The notes beneath the pieces are model-generated. The model searched no databases. It saw nothing but the letters and a program-made list of their open reading frames with translations, and was not told the DNA's origin. Source: an uncultured Clostridia bacterium (lineage in GTDB: Bacteria; Bacillota; Clostridia; Christensenellales; Pumilibacteraceae). Taken from it: DNA of 22,774 nt. Positions 7,258 through 14,509 of this stretch are shown here, piece by piece. The DNA lies in NCBI GenBank assembly GCA_934229275.1, contig CAKQDN010000028.1, forward strand, positions 1 through 22,774. The letters run 5' to 3'. How positions within the stretch are numbered: position 1 is the stretch's first letter; each line of letters starts with the position of its first letter. The translations under genes were made by a program, and so were the position numbers.

Positions 7258-7293
7258 AGGCTCGCTCGTTTTTAACGAGTGGGCTTGTTTTTT
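7258..7293 (+). terminator. Terminator of the hydrogenase operon
   Basis: A 13-bp stem (7258-7270 with 7274-7286, three G-U pairs) with a 3-nt loop, followed by TTGTTTTTT. Confidence 0.88.
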
Positions 7294-7323
7294 ATGTGAC
7301 GGCAGTGATTTTTATCAAATCGC

Positions 7324-7352
7324 TTGCAAAAACGAAGATTATCGTGTATAAT
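7324..7352 (+). promoter_or_regulatory. Promoter of the yggS-sepF-lspA-rluD operon
   Basis: TTGCAA (7324-7329), a 17-bp spacer and a perfect TATAAT (7347-7352). The predicted start (7359-7361) is only 2-4 nt before the ATG at 7363, so the first gene would be nearly leaderless. Confidence 0.75.
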
Positions 7353-7362
7353 ACATAAGAGA

Positions 7363-8022
7363 ATGACAGAGTGCGAAAAACTTGAAAAAATTCGCCGCAA
7401 TATTGCGAATTATAAATTAACCGAGGCTGTAACCATCGTTGCCGCTTCCAAGACCGTCGAGCCGGGTAAAATCGACGAAACGTTCGATAACGGGATCGCC
7501 GATTTCGGAGAAAATCGGGTGCGGGAACTGCTCGATAAATTCGGAAAAGTCACGCGTCCGGTTCGCTGGCATTTTATCGGCAGATTGCAGACCAACAAGG
7601 TAAAATATATCATTGATAAAGTGTCGCTCATTCAATCGGTAGACAGCGAAAAACTGCTTGACGAAATTGACAGGCGCGCAAAAAATATCGGCGTCGTCAT
7701 GCCGGTGCTTATCGAAGTCAATACTGGCGAAGAAGAGTCGAAAGGCGGAGTTTTGCCCGAGCAAGCGGATATGCTTTGCGCTCTTGCGGCAAAGCGAGCA
7801 AACGTGCGGCTTGACGGACTGATGTGCGTTTTCCCGAAAAATGCCGACAAATCCTTGTACGATAGAGCGCGCGAATTGTTCGATAATCTTAAAAGCAAAT
7901 ACGATCTGAAAATTCTGTCTATGGGTATGAGTGACGACTATGTTACCGCATTGCAATGCGGAAGCAATATGCTAAGGCTCGGAAGGGCGATTTTCGGAGA
8001 AAGAAAGAGGGAAACTCTATGA
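7363..8022 (+). CDS. yggS: YggS/YlmE-type PLP homeostasis protein
   Basis: 219 aa, normal for the COG0325/YggS family (YlmE in Bacillus). It is a PLP-binding TIM-barrel protein without known catalytic activity that balances the PLP pool. Seen are VAASK (26-30, K30 as the PLP lysine), DFGENRVRELL, WHFIGRLQTNK, SMGMSDDY and MLRLGRAIFGER, the usual order. The ATG at 7363 gives the normal N-terminus (MTECEKLEKIRRNI). An upstream TTG at 7324 would fall on the -35 box. There is no Shine-Dalgarno: the bases before the ATG belong to the -10 region, so translation is probably leaderless. The stop overlaps the sepF start (ATGA). The ylmE-sepF pairing is conserved in Bacillota. Confidence 0.92.
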   Translation: MTECEKLEKIRRNIANYKLTEAVTIVAASKTVEPGKIDETFDNGIADFGENRVRELLDKFGKVTRPVRWHFIGRLQTNKVKYIIDKVSLIQSVDSEKLLDEIDRRAKNIGVVMPVLIEVNTGEEESKGGVLPEQADMLCALAAKRANVRLDGLMCVFPKNADKSLYDRARELFDNLKSKYDLKILSMGMSDDYVTALQCGSNMLRLGRAIFGERKRETL

Positions 8023-8510
8023 ACAACGACTATTACAATAACGGAAACGGACGAGCAAACGATTTGCCGTTTTTCGAAGACACGCACGGCACACCCGATT
8101 ATTCGGGCGGCGGTATGCGCGACGGCGCGCCCGTTCCCAAAAATCCGACTTCACCGTACGGCGGCGGACTTTATCCGCAAAGCGGCAGAGGAAACGACTA
8201 TGCTCGTTACGGCACTCGGCAGGACGATTTTGCTACGAAAGCGTCCAAAAACTTCAATAACGTCATGGTTTATAAGCCGATGTCGGAAATAGAATCGAAA
8301 ACCATAATCGATTTTATCAAGAGAGGCGAGCCTGCGATTATCGATCTCGAAAAAGCGGAAACGCAGGTGTCGCAGCGTATTCTCGATTTCGTGTCGGGAG
8401 CGGCATACGCTCTTTCGGGAACGGTACACAGAGTGTCGGGAAATATTTTTCTGCTGTCGCCGAAAGGCGTCGAAGTCACCGTGCCGTACGAGGTTGACGA
8501 TGAAAGGTAA
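8019..8510 (+). CDS. sepF: Cell division protein SepF
   Basis: 163 aa. The C-terminal part (about 85-160) is the SepF fold: NVMVYKPMSEIESKTIIDFI, then PAIIDLEKAE and RILDFVSGAAYALSGTVHRVSGNIFLLSPKGV. This is the beta-alpha module that polymerises into rings, binds the FtsZ C-terminus and tethers it to the membrane. The N-terminal 80 residues are low complexity, rich in Gly, Asn, Asp, Tyr and Pro, as in the usual SepF linker. The extreme N-terminus (MNNDYYNNG) is not an obvious amphipathic membrane anchor, unlike the B. subtilis protein, and is worth a note. The ATG at 8019 overlaps the yggS stop; GAGGG lies about 9 nt upstream. A start at 7956 would lie well inside yggS. No ylmG follows, and lspA overlaps the end by 11 nt. 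Confidence 0.9.
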   Translation: MNNDYYNNGNGRANDLPFFEDTHGTPDYSGGGMRDGAPVPKNPTSPYGGGLYPQSGRGNDYARYGTRQDDFATKASKNFNNVMVYKPMSEIESKTIIDFIKRGEPAIIDLEKAETQVSQRILDFVSGAAYALSGTVHRVSGNIFLLSPKGVEVTVPYEVDDER

Positions 8511-9252
8511 TTTTTTTGTTAGCGCGTGGAAGTATCTCAAAAGCGCGTGGCGCGAACTCGTCACGATAGTTGCCGTGTTGGTCGTTGATCTCGTCAGCAA
8601 AAGCATTGTCGAAAAAAATATGACCGAAGGGCAAACGCTTACGCTTATTCCCGGACTGTTTTCTTTCCGTTTTTCGTATAACGATAAAGCCGCGTACAGC
8701 ATGGCGTTCGGGCTTGAAAAAGTGCTTACTCAAGACCAGATTATCACGTTTTTCATAATCACGACGATTATAGCGTTGCTTGCTTTTTCATTCGTATTAT
8801 GGTGGCTCAGAAGTCGTAACCTCATTTCGAGAATAGCGATCGCGCTGATAATAGGCGGCGCGCTCGGAAACCTCGTCGATCGCATAGCAATACGAAAGGT
8901 GCGCGACTTTTTGTGCCTTACCGTTTTCGGCAAAGAAATATTCGGAAGTTTCAACGTGGCGGACGCCGCTCTTTCGATAGGAGTGGTGCTGGTTGCGGTA
9001 TATCTTATATTCTTCTTCGATAAAGACGAAGAAAAACTGAAAAAACTCAAAGCGTCTGCCGCAGTCGCTTCCGGCGAACAAATCGCAGAGCCCGTTCCGA
9101 ATCCGCTTTCCGACGTTCCTTCCGGCGGTGACAGCCAAGAGGAAAATCGGCAATCGGACGAACAAAACGAAGCGCATAATAATTCGGACGAGCAACCCGA
9201 TCGGGCAAAACAAGAAGAGCAGGTGCAAAACGGCAATGATTCTGACGCTTAA
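8500..9252 (+). CDS. lspA: Lipoprotein signal peptidase with long acidic tail
   Basis: 250 aa. Signal peptidase II cleaves the signal of diacylglyceryl prolipoproteins in the membrane. Four transmembrane segments lie at about 20-36, 80-102, 110-126 and 153-173. Family motifs are VVDLVSK (28-34), SYNDKAAYSMAFG (59-71), GGALGNLVDRI (119-129, D128) and FNVADAALSIG (151-161, D155). D128 and D155 are the expected catalytic pair. Known LspA proteins end soon after the last helix at 150-170 aa. Here about 75 more residues follow (174-250): first charged and Lys-rich, then a disordered stretch rich in Glu, Gln, Asp, Asn and Ser. The ATG at 8500 has GAGGT in front and overlaps sepF by 11 nt; rluD starts inside its last 17 nt. 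Confidence 0.92.
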   Translation: MKGNFFVSAWKYLKSAWRELVTIVAVLVVDLVSKSIVEKNMTEGQTLTLIPGLFSFRFSYNDKAAYSMAFGLEKVLTQDQIITFFIITTIIALLAFSFVLWWLRSRNLISRIAIALIIGGALGNLVDRIAIRKVRDFLCLTVFGKEIFGSFNVADAALSIGVVLVAVYLIFFFDKDEEKLKKLKASAAVASGEQIAEPVPNPLSDVPSGGDSQEENRQSDEQNEAHNNSDEQPDRAKQEEQVQNGNDSDA

Positions 9253-10186
9253 AGCAGAGAAAAACGTCCGGCTCGACGTGATTATTACGGAAAACAGCGA
9301 CATAACCCGTTCGTATGCCGCAAAACTGATCGAACGAGGCTTGTGCCGGGTTAACGGCGAAGTGGCGGAAAAAAACGGCGAGAAGATTAAATGCGGCGAC
9401 ACGATAACTCTCGAAGTGCCGGAATGCGTTCAGACGATCGAAAAAAAAGATATTCCGTTCGAAATAATCTACGAGGACGACGATATTGCCGTAATCAATA
9501 AACCGCAGGGACTTACCGTTCATCCGGCGGGCGGAAATTATACCGATACGCTCGTCAACGCGCTCATGTTTAAGTTGGACAGTTTATCGGGAATTAACGG
9601 AGAAATTCGCCCGGGAATAGTGCATCGGTTGGATAAAAACACGTCGGGTATTATGATAGTCGCGAAAAACGACAAAGCGCATTTGTCGCTTTCGGAGCAA
9701 ATAGCCGAACGCATGGTAAAAAAACGCTACGTTGCGCTTCTTGAGGGCAATCTTAAAGAAGATGAAGGAATTATCCGCACGCTTATCGGCAGAAATCCGA
9801 AAGACCGCAAAAAAATGGCGGTGACGAGCGACGGAAGAGAAGCGGTCACGGGATATAAAGTGATCGAACGATTTAAGGAGAACTGTTTCGTTCTGTTCGA
9901 TTTGCACACCGGCAGAACGCATCAGATACGCGTTCATGCGGCATATCTCGGACACCCCGTGGTCGGCGATCCCGAATACGGTTTCAAAAAGCAGAAATTC
10001 AATTTAAACGGACAACTTTTGCACTCGTACTCGCTTACGTTTACTCACCCGAAAAGCGGAAAGGTTATGACTTTCACGGCACCGCTGCCCGATTACTTCG
10101 TCGAAGTTTACGATATTTTGGCAAAACGAGATAATAAACCACTATTTGTGCAAAATTCCGTTGACAAAACAATTGAAATGTTGTAA
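9236..10186 (+). CDS. rluD: RluD-family 23S rRNA pseudouridine synthase
   Basis: 316 aa, typical. An N-terminal S4 RNA-binding domain (about 11-60, RLDVIITENSDITRSYAAKLI) is followed by the catalytic RluA/RluD domain with IINKPQ-like VINKPQGLTVHP (87-98), VHRLDKNTSGIMIVAK (catalytic D133), GRTHQIRVH and GHPVVGDPEYG. It isomerises uridine to pseudouridine in large-subunit rRNA, probably at the RluD positions of helix 69, although RluC/RluA-like specificity cannot be excluded from sequence. The symbol is given for the family. The ATG at 9236 gives the expected N-terminus; AGGTG lies 10 nt upstream inside lspA, and the genes overlap by 17 nt. The lspA-rluD (ylyB) order is common in Bacillota. 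The promoter of the next gene lies inside its 3' end. Confidence 0.9.
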   Translation: MILTLKAEKNVRLDVIITENSDITRSYAAKLIERGLCRVNGEVAEKNGEKIKCGDTITLEVPECVQTIEKKDIPFEIIYEDDDIAVINKPQGLTVHPAGGNYTDTLVNALMFKLDSLSGINGEIRPGIVHRLDKNTSGIMIVAKNDKAHLSLSEQIAERMVKKRYVALLEGNLKEDEGIIRTLIGRNPKDRKKMAVTSDGREAVTGYKVIERFKENCFVLFDLHTGRTHQIRVHAAYLGHPVVGDPEYGFKKQKFNLNGQLLHSYSLTFTHPKSGKVMTFTAPLPDYFVEVYDILAKRDNKPLFVQNSVDKTIEML

Positions 10187-10189
10187 AAT
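10161..10189 (+). promoter_or_regulatory. Promoter inside the 3' end of rluD
   Basis: A perfect TTGACA (10161-10166), a 17-bp spacer and TAAAAT (10184-10189). It covers the last codons of rluD. Predicted start is near 10196, giving a 33-nt leader for the small membrane protein gene. Confidence 0.8.
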
Positions 10190-10228
10190 AGTACGGTACG
10201 ATATATCGAATTTATGAGGTTAATTAAA

Positions 10229-10555
10229 ATGGCTAACAACAAAAAGTCTACAGGCGCAATATTGGATTTAGTTTGCAATCTTGCAATCGTTGCCGCAGCA
10301 ATAGTTCTGATTGTCGCTCTGTGCGTCAATAACAACAACGTAACCGCATTTAACGTGCTTGTTCTGATCGGCTGCGCAGTATGCGTGCTTGCAGCGGTAG
10401 TAGTACTGATTCGCGCGATAACCGTTCTTTGCGGCAAACTCAATCATCGTTCGCCCGAGTATAAAAACGCAATCACACGCACGGTTTTCATGGGTATCGT
10501 TTTTGCTCTGTCCGTTCTCGGATTGATTTGGGCTATTCTCGAAATCGTTAAATAA
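10229..10555 (+). CDS. Small three-helix membrane protein, unknown
   Basis: 108 aa. The N-terminus is short and basic (MANNKKST). Three hydrophobic segments follow: about 10-33, 41-65 (ending in RAITVLCGKLNHRS) and 84-106. I recognise no family and no catalytic motif. The start at 10229 is preceded by TGAGGTTAA at good spacing. An in-frame ATG at 10214 contains part of that ribosome site and has none of its own. It is expressed from its own strong promoter and ends at a strong bidirectional terminator, so it is a single-gene transcript. Strong consensus promoter and good ribosome site suggest high expression (inference). Confidence 0.75.
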   Translation: MANNKKSTGAILDLVCNLAIVAAAIVLIVALCVNNNNVTAFNVLVLIGCAVCVLAAVVVLIRAITVLCGKLNHRSPEYKNAITRTVFMGIVFALSVLGLIWAILEIVK

Positions 10556-10580
10556 ATCGTTAAACAGAAAATATATGCAA

Positions 10581-10622
10581 AAAAGGAACGCGGCTTCAAA
10601 CGGCTTCGTTCCTTTTGTTTTT
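10581..10622. terminator. Bidirectional terminator between small membrane protein gene and rqcH
   Basis: A perfect 10-bp stem (10581-10590 with 10607-10616) with a 16-nt loop. It has a T-rich tail on the plus strand and a T run in minus-strand orientation (complement of the A run at 10579-10584). It serves two convergent genes. Confidence 0.85.
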
Positions 10623-10644
10623 ATCGTAAGATCGGAATTTCGGT

Positions 10645-12330
10645 TCAGCAATCCGGTTTTCGCGGCGTTACGTTTACGGTTTGCTGATTGGTGTAGATAA
10701 CTTTGCCGGGAGCCGCGCCCGACGGTTTTTTAACGAACTTTATGAGAGTGTAGTCCACGGGTACGTTGGCGGACGCCGACGCTTTGGAGTAGTAGGCGCA
10801 CCATGCCGCGACTTTATTGATGGTTTCCTGCGGAACGGAAACGCCTTCTATCACGGCGTGACTGCCGTGAATTTTCTGCGCGTGCAACCACAAATGGTTT
10901 TTATCCGACTTTTTCACGAGATCGTCGTTTTGGTAATTGTTTTTGCCGATAAGAACGCGGAAGCCGTCGGCGCTCAGTTCGAGAGGTTTTGCCGCGCGTT
11001 TGAGTTTGGTCTGTTTTGCGCTTTTACGAATGAGTTTCTGAGCCGCCATTTCGCTTTCTATCTGGTCGATGTCGGCGGAAAGAGTGGCGTTTTCAAGCGA
11101 AACGTAAAGAGAATCGAGATAATCCAGTTCTTTTTCCGTGTATTCGGCTAATTCTTTGGTTTTGGAAATGGCGTTTTTTGCTTTATCGTACTTTTTGTAG
11201 TAAGCAGCTGCGTTTTTAGAGGGCGAAAGTTGCTTATCGAGAGCGATTTTTCGGGTTTTACCGGTGTAGTAATCGTCCACGACGACGCTTTCGTCGCCCT
11301 GCCTTATTTTGTATATATTCGAAACGATCAGGTCGCCGATAATGCGATTTTCGTCGTAATCGGAATTGTCGCGTATGAGTTCGGCAAAAATTTTTTCGTT
11401 TTTTTTGCAGCGTTCGATGTGTTGACGGACGCAGGTGAGCAGTTTTTTTATTCTTGCGGACGACTGCATTTTGGAGGCAAGTCCTTCCGCATATTTTTCG
11501 GTAGCGGCGCTTATCGTGGAGAAAAGTTGCCACTCGCCGCTTATGCTGCCGTACGGAGATGGATAGCAGCCTTCCGCTTTTCCGTCTTTAAAAAGAAGGG
11601 CAGGACGATAGTCGTTTCCGAGCGAGAGAAAAGCGGCGTAAAGTTTTTTCGCTTGCTGCAAAGAAATCGCGTCGGCATTGTTATCTAATCCGCTTCTGAA
11701 TATCGCCTCTTTAAGCGACGCGGGAGAAAATCCGATAAAATTCTTCTGCAGAAAACTTTGAAGTCCTCCGCCCGAGTACAGAGAAGTCGCTTTTTCTGTA
11801 AAAAAATCCTCGTCGTCTATATCGGTTTTGCCGGTTTGAGCAGGAGGCAGTTCGTATTTAAGCCCCGGAAGAACGGCGCGCGTCGTAACGTCAAGCGGAA
11901 GATGTTTCGCGCTGTCTGTGATTTTTCCGTCGTCGTCCACCAGTATGGCGTTGGAGAATTTGCCCACGAGTTCGACGTAAAAGGAGTATTTTTTCGCTTC
12001 GAACATGTTGCACGTTCCGGTAAGCGAAAATTTAATAACGCGCTCGTAAGGAATTTGTTCTATTTTGTCGATAACTGCGCCCGTTAATTGTTTTCTCAGA
12101 TGCATCAGAAAGCCGAACGGAGTGTCGGGATTTTCTCCCGTTTTTTCCGCGACTATGCATCTCGGCGCAACGGGAGAAAGAGAAATAAGCAATTTTACGT
12201 TTTTGTCTTTGGCGCGAACGAAAAAAACCACGTCTTCGTAAGTGGGCATGAAAATTCTGTCAATGCGCGCGCCTTCGAGAAACGAGAGTTCGCCGACAAG
12301 GTGATGAAGAAGCAGAGCGTCTGCGGACAT
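10645..12330 (-). CDS. rqcH: RqcH (NFACT / Rqc2 homologue), formerly FbpA-type
   Basis: 561 aa, near the usual 550-580. An NFACT-N domain (about 1-130; PTYEDVVFFVR, FLMHLRKQL, YVELVGKFSNAILVD) is followed by helix-hairpin-helix and long coiled-coil regions with charged helices (about 290-430). The NFACT-R domain (about 450-545) carries NHLWLHAQKIHGSHAVI and ends with YTLIKFVKKPSGAAPGKV. RqcH binds obstructed 50S-peptidyl-tRNA and adds C-terminal alanine tails that mark the chain for degradation. Older annotation calls it fibronectin-binding protein. The DR pair needed for tailing in Bacillus (D97 R98) appears here as ER (YERVIKF, about 95-101). The start has AAGGAG 8 nt upstream. Its promoter lies back-to-back with that of tig-clpP-clpX. 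Confidence 0.92.
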   Translation of the reverse strand: MSADALLLHHLVGELSFLEGARIDRIFMPTYEDVVFFVRAKDKNVKLLISLSPVAPRCIVAEKTGENPDTPFGFLMHLRKQLTGAVIDKIEQIPYERVIKFSLTGTCNMFEAKKYSFYVELVGKFSNAILVDDDGKITDSAKHLPLDVTTRAVLPGLKYELPPAQTGKTDIDDEDFFTEKATSLYSGGGLQSFLQKNFIGFSPASLKEAIFRSGLDNNADAISLQQAKKLYAAFLSLGNDYRPALLFKDGKAEGCYPSPYGSISGEWQLFSTISAATEKYAEGLASKMQSSARIKKLLTCVRQHIERCKKNEKIFAELIRDNSDYDENRIIGDLIVSNIYKIRQGDESVVVDDYYTGKTRKIALDKQLSPSKNAAAYYKKYDKAKNAISKTKELAEYTEKELDYLDSLYVSLENATLSADIDQIESEMAAQKLIRKSAKQTKLKRAAKPLELSADGFRVLIGKNNYQNDDLVKKSDKNHLWLHAQKIHGSHAVIEGVSVPQETINKVAAWCAYYSKASASANVPVDYTLIKFVKKPSGAAPGKVIYTNQQTVNVTPRKPDC

Positions 12331-12365
12331 GAGAAATCTCCTTAAAATCTTGTTTTTCGCATAAT

Positions 12366-12394
12366 ATTATACCTTTATTCGTTAATTTAGTCAA
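12366..12394 (-). promoter_or_regulatory. Promoter of rqcH
   Basis: On the minus strand, TTGACT (12394-12389), 17 bp, TATAAT (12371-12366). Predicted start is about 12359, giving a leader of about 29 nt. Confidence 0.75.
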
Positions 12395-12400
12395 ATAAAA

Positions 12401-12429
12401 TTGACAAAGACGAATAATTGTGCTATGAT
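12401..12429 (+). promoter_or_regulatory. Promoter of tig-clpP-clpX
   Basis: TTGACA (12401-12406), 17 bp, TATGAT (12424-12429). Predicted start is near 12436, giving a leader of about 67 nt. Its -35 box is only 6 bp from the -35 box of rqcH. No CIRCE or CtsR-type heat-shock operator is seen. Confidence 0.8.
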
Positions 12430-12502
12430 ATTAGGCGGCTATGCCCTATTTTAATCAGTTAAACAAAGCAGCGGAGCAATCACGCATGCATCGGAGGTTT
12501 TT

Positions 12503-13891
12503 ATGAATTACAGTATCGAAGAAAAGAAAGGCGAAGTTAAGTTGAACTTCACGCTTTCCGCAAAAGAATGGGACGAAGAGATCAATAAGGCTTACCTTAA
12601 AAACAAGGCAAAGTTCAACATCCCCGGATTCCGCAAAGGACAGGCTCCTCGCAAAATGATAGAAAGCATGTACGGTGTCGGAGTATTCTTCGACGATGCG
12701 TTTAATTCCGCGTTCTATGACAGTTATTCCAAGGCTCTCGACGAGCACGAAGAAATTTATCCCGTCGACGAACCCAAGGTAGACATCGAATCCATCGACG
12801 AAAACGGCGTTAAATTTAGCGCGGTAGTAACCGTTAAACCCGAAGTCGAACTGGGCGAATACAAAGGTATTAAACTGGAAAAAGTTGAGTATAATGTAAC
12901 TGCCGGCGACGTTAAGGCGGAACTCGACAGAATGCGCGAGCAGGCTTCGAGAAGAGTGGAAGTCGAAGGCAGAGCGGTTAAAGACGGCGACATCGTCAAA
13001 CTCGATTACAGCGGAAGCGTGGACGGAGTTAAATTCGACGGCGGCACCGCAACCGATCAGGAACTCGTTATCGGCTCCAAGACCTTCATCCCCGGATTCG
13101 AAGAGCAGATGAAAGGAATGAACATCGGCGAGACCAAAGATATCAACGTTACCTTCCCCAAAGAATATCACGCAGCGGATCTTGCCGGTAAAGAAGCCGT
13201 GTTCACCGTAACCGTTAAAGGAATCACCGAAAAGCAGTTGCCCGAACTCGACGACGCTTTCGCAAAAGACGTAAGCAAATTCGACACTCTTGCCGATTAT
13301 AAGGCAGACATCAAAAAACGTCTTACCGAACAGAACGAAAACAGGGCGAAAGTCGAAAATCAGAACGCCGTCATCAAAGCGGTTACCGACAACGCTACAG
13401 TCGAAATTCCCGAATGTATGATCGAGCGCGAACTCGACTACATCGTTCAGGATATGGAACAGCGCCTTAACTACATGTACAACGGTATCAGATTCGAAGA
13501 TTATCTCAAATATACCGGCAGCAGTATGGAGCAGTTCAGAAAAGACCGCAAAGCAGAAGCCGAAAACAACGTTAAAACCCGTCTTGTGGTCGAAGCGATA
13601 ATCAAAGCCGAAAAAATCGAAGCAACCGACGCCGATATGGACGAAGCGCTCTCGAAAATGGCTGAAACCGCTAAAAAGTCGCTCGAAGAATACAAAAAGG
13701 GCGTTTCTTCGCAGCAACTCAACTATATCAGAAGCGATATTCTCATGAAGAAGTTGCTTGATTTTCTTACCGAGAACAACGTTTTCGAGAAGAAAGCGGC
13801 AGAAAAGAAAGAGAAAAAGACTGCAGAAAAGAAAACCGAAAACACCGAAAAGAAGGAAACCAAGAAGAAAACGACTAAAGAAGAAAAATAA
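12503..13891 (+). CDS. tig: Trigger factor
   Basis: 462 aa. A ribosome-associated chaperone and prolyl isomerase that meets nascent chains at the tunnel exit. The N-terminal ribosome-binding domain has GFRKGQAPRKMIE (42-54), matching the GFRxGxxP signature loop. An FKBP-type isomerase domain (about 160-245; DIVKLDYSG, FIPGFEEQMKGMNIGE, FPKEYHA) is followed by the helical C-terminal arm domain. The last 34 residues (429-462) are almost only Lys, Glu, Thr and Ala, a disordered tail beyond the usual arm. CGGAGG before the ATG gives a strong start. It is the first gene of tig-clpP-clpX, an arrangement conserved in many bacteria, with clpP 14 nt downstream. Confidence 0.96.
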   Translation: MNYSIEEKKGEVKLNFTLSAKEWDEEINKAYLKNKAKFNIPGFRKGQAPRKMIESMYGVGVFFDDAFNSAFYDSYSKALDEHEEIYPVDEPKVDIESIDENGVKFSAVVTVKPEVELGEYKGIKLEKVEYNVTAGDVKAELDRMREQASRRVEVEGRAVKDGDIVKLDYSGSVDGVKFDGGTATDQELVIGSKTFIPGFEEQMKGMNIGETKDINVTFPKEYHAADLAGKEAVFTVTVKGITEKQLPELDDAFAKDVSKFDTLADYKADIKKRLTEQNENRAKVENQNAVIKAVTDNATVEIPECMIERELDYIVQDMEQRLNYMYNGIRFEDYLKYTGSSMEQFRKDRKAEAENNVKTRLVVEAIIKAEKIEATDADMDEALSKMAETAKKSLEEYKKGVSSQQLNYIRSDILMKKLLDFLTENNVFEKKAAEKKEKKTAEKKTENTEKKETKKKTTKEEK

Positions 13892-13905
13892 TTCCGGAGG
13901 TCGAA

Positions 13906-14499
13906 ATGATTAAAAACAATCTCGTCCCCATGGTCATCGAACAGACCAACAGGGGTGAAAGGTCGTACGATATTTACTCTCGTTTGCTCGAAGACCGCAT
14001 TATTTTCCTTACCGGGGAAATAAACGATCTTTCCGCAGACATCGTTATTGCACAACTTATTTATCTCGAAGGCAAGGATCCCGAAAAGGACATCAGCCTT
14101 TACATCAACAGCCCGGGCGGAAGCGTGACTTCCGGCATGGCAATCTACGACACCATGAACTACATCAAGTGCGACGTCAGCACGATTTGCGTGGGAATGG
14201 CGGCTTCCATGGGTGCGTTTTTGCTCTCGTCGGGAGCAAAAGGCAAGCGTTTCAGCCTGCCTAACAGCGAGATCATGATTCACCAGCCGCTGGGCGGAGC
14301 GCAGGGTCAGGCGAGCGATATTAAAATTCAGGCGGATCACATAATGAAAATTAAGGATCGCATGAATCGCATTCTCTCTGCGAATACTTCTCAGCCGCTC
14401 AAAAAAATCGAAAAGGATGTTGACAGAGATAACTATATGACCGCCGAAGAGGCGCTTAAATACGGTCTTATCGATAAAATATTCGATAAACGCGTGTAG
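13906..14499 (+). CDS. clpP: ATP-dependent Clp protease proteolytic subunit
   Basis: 197 aa, normal length. A serine protease that forms the tetradecameric chamber fed by ClpX. The catalytic triad is visible: S101 in GMAASMGAFLL, H126 in MIHQPLGG and D175 in DRDNYM. The glycine-rich NSPGGSVTSGMAIYD (69-83) is the oxyanion region. CCGGAGG lies 6 nt before the ATG. It sits between tig and clpX in one operon; the clpX ribosome site overlaps its stop codon. The N-terminus (MIKNNLVPMVIEQTNRGERSYDI) has the usual short processed leader form. Confidence 0.97.
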   Translation: MIKNNLVPMVIEQTNRGERSYDIYSRLLEDRIIFLTGEINDLSADIVIAQLIYLEGKDPEKDISLYINSPGGSVTSGMAIYDTMNYIKCDVSTICVGMAASMGAFLLSSGAKGKRFSLPNSEIMIHQPLGGAQGQASDIKIQADHIMKIKDRMNRILSANTSQPLKKIEKDVDRDNYMTAEEALKYGLIDKIFDKRV

Positions 14500-14509
14500 G
14501 AGTGTATAA

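Noticed and set aside
12331..12502. Heat-shock operators (CIRCE, CtsR) before tig-clpP-clpX and lon
   Set aside because: No TTAGCACTC-N9-GAGTGCTAA or repeated GGTCAAA-type heptads were found in either control region.
12455..13717. Long minus-strand frame (420 codons) opposite tig
   Set aside because: Antisense shadow of a certain gene. Phe/Val-rich composition arises from complemented Lys/Glu codons; no ribosome site or family resemblance.
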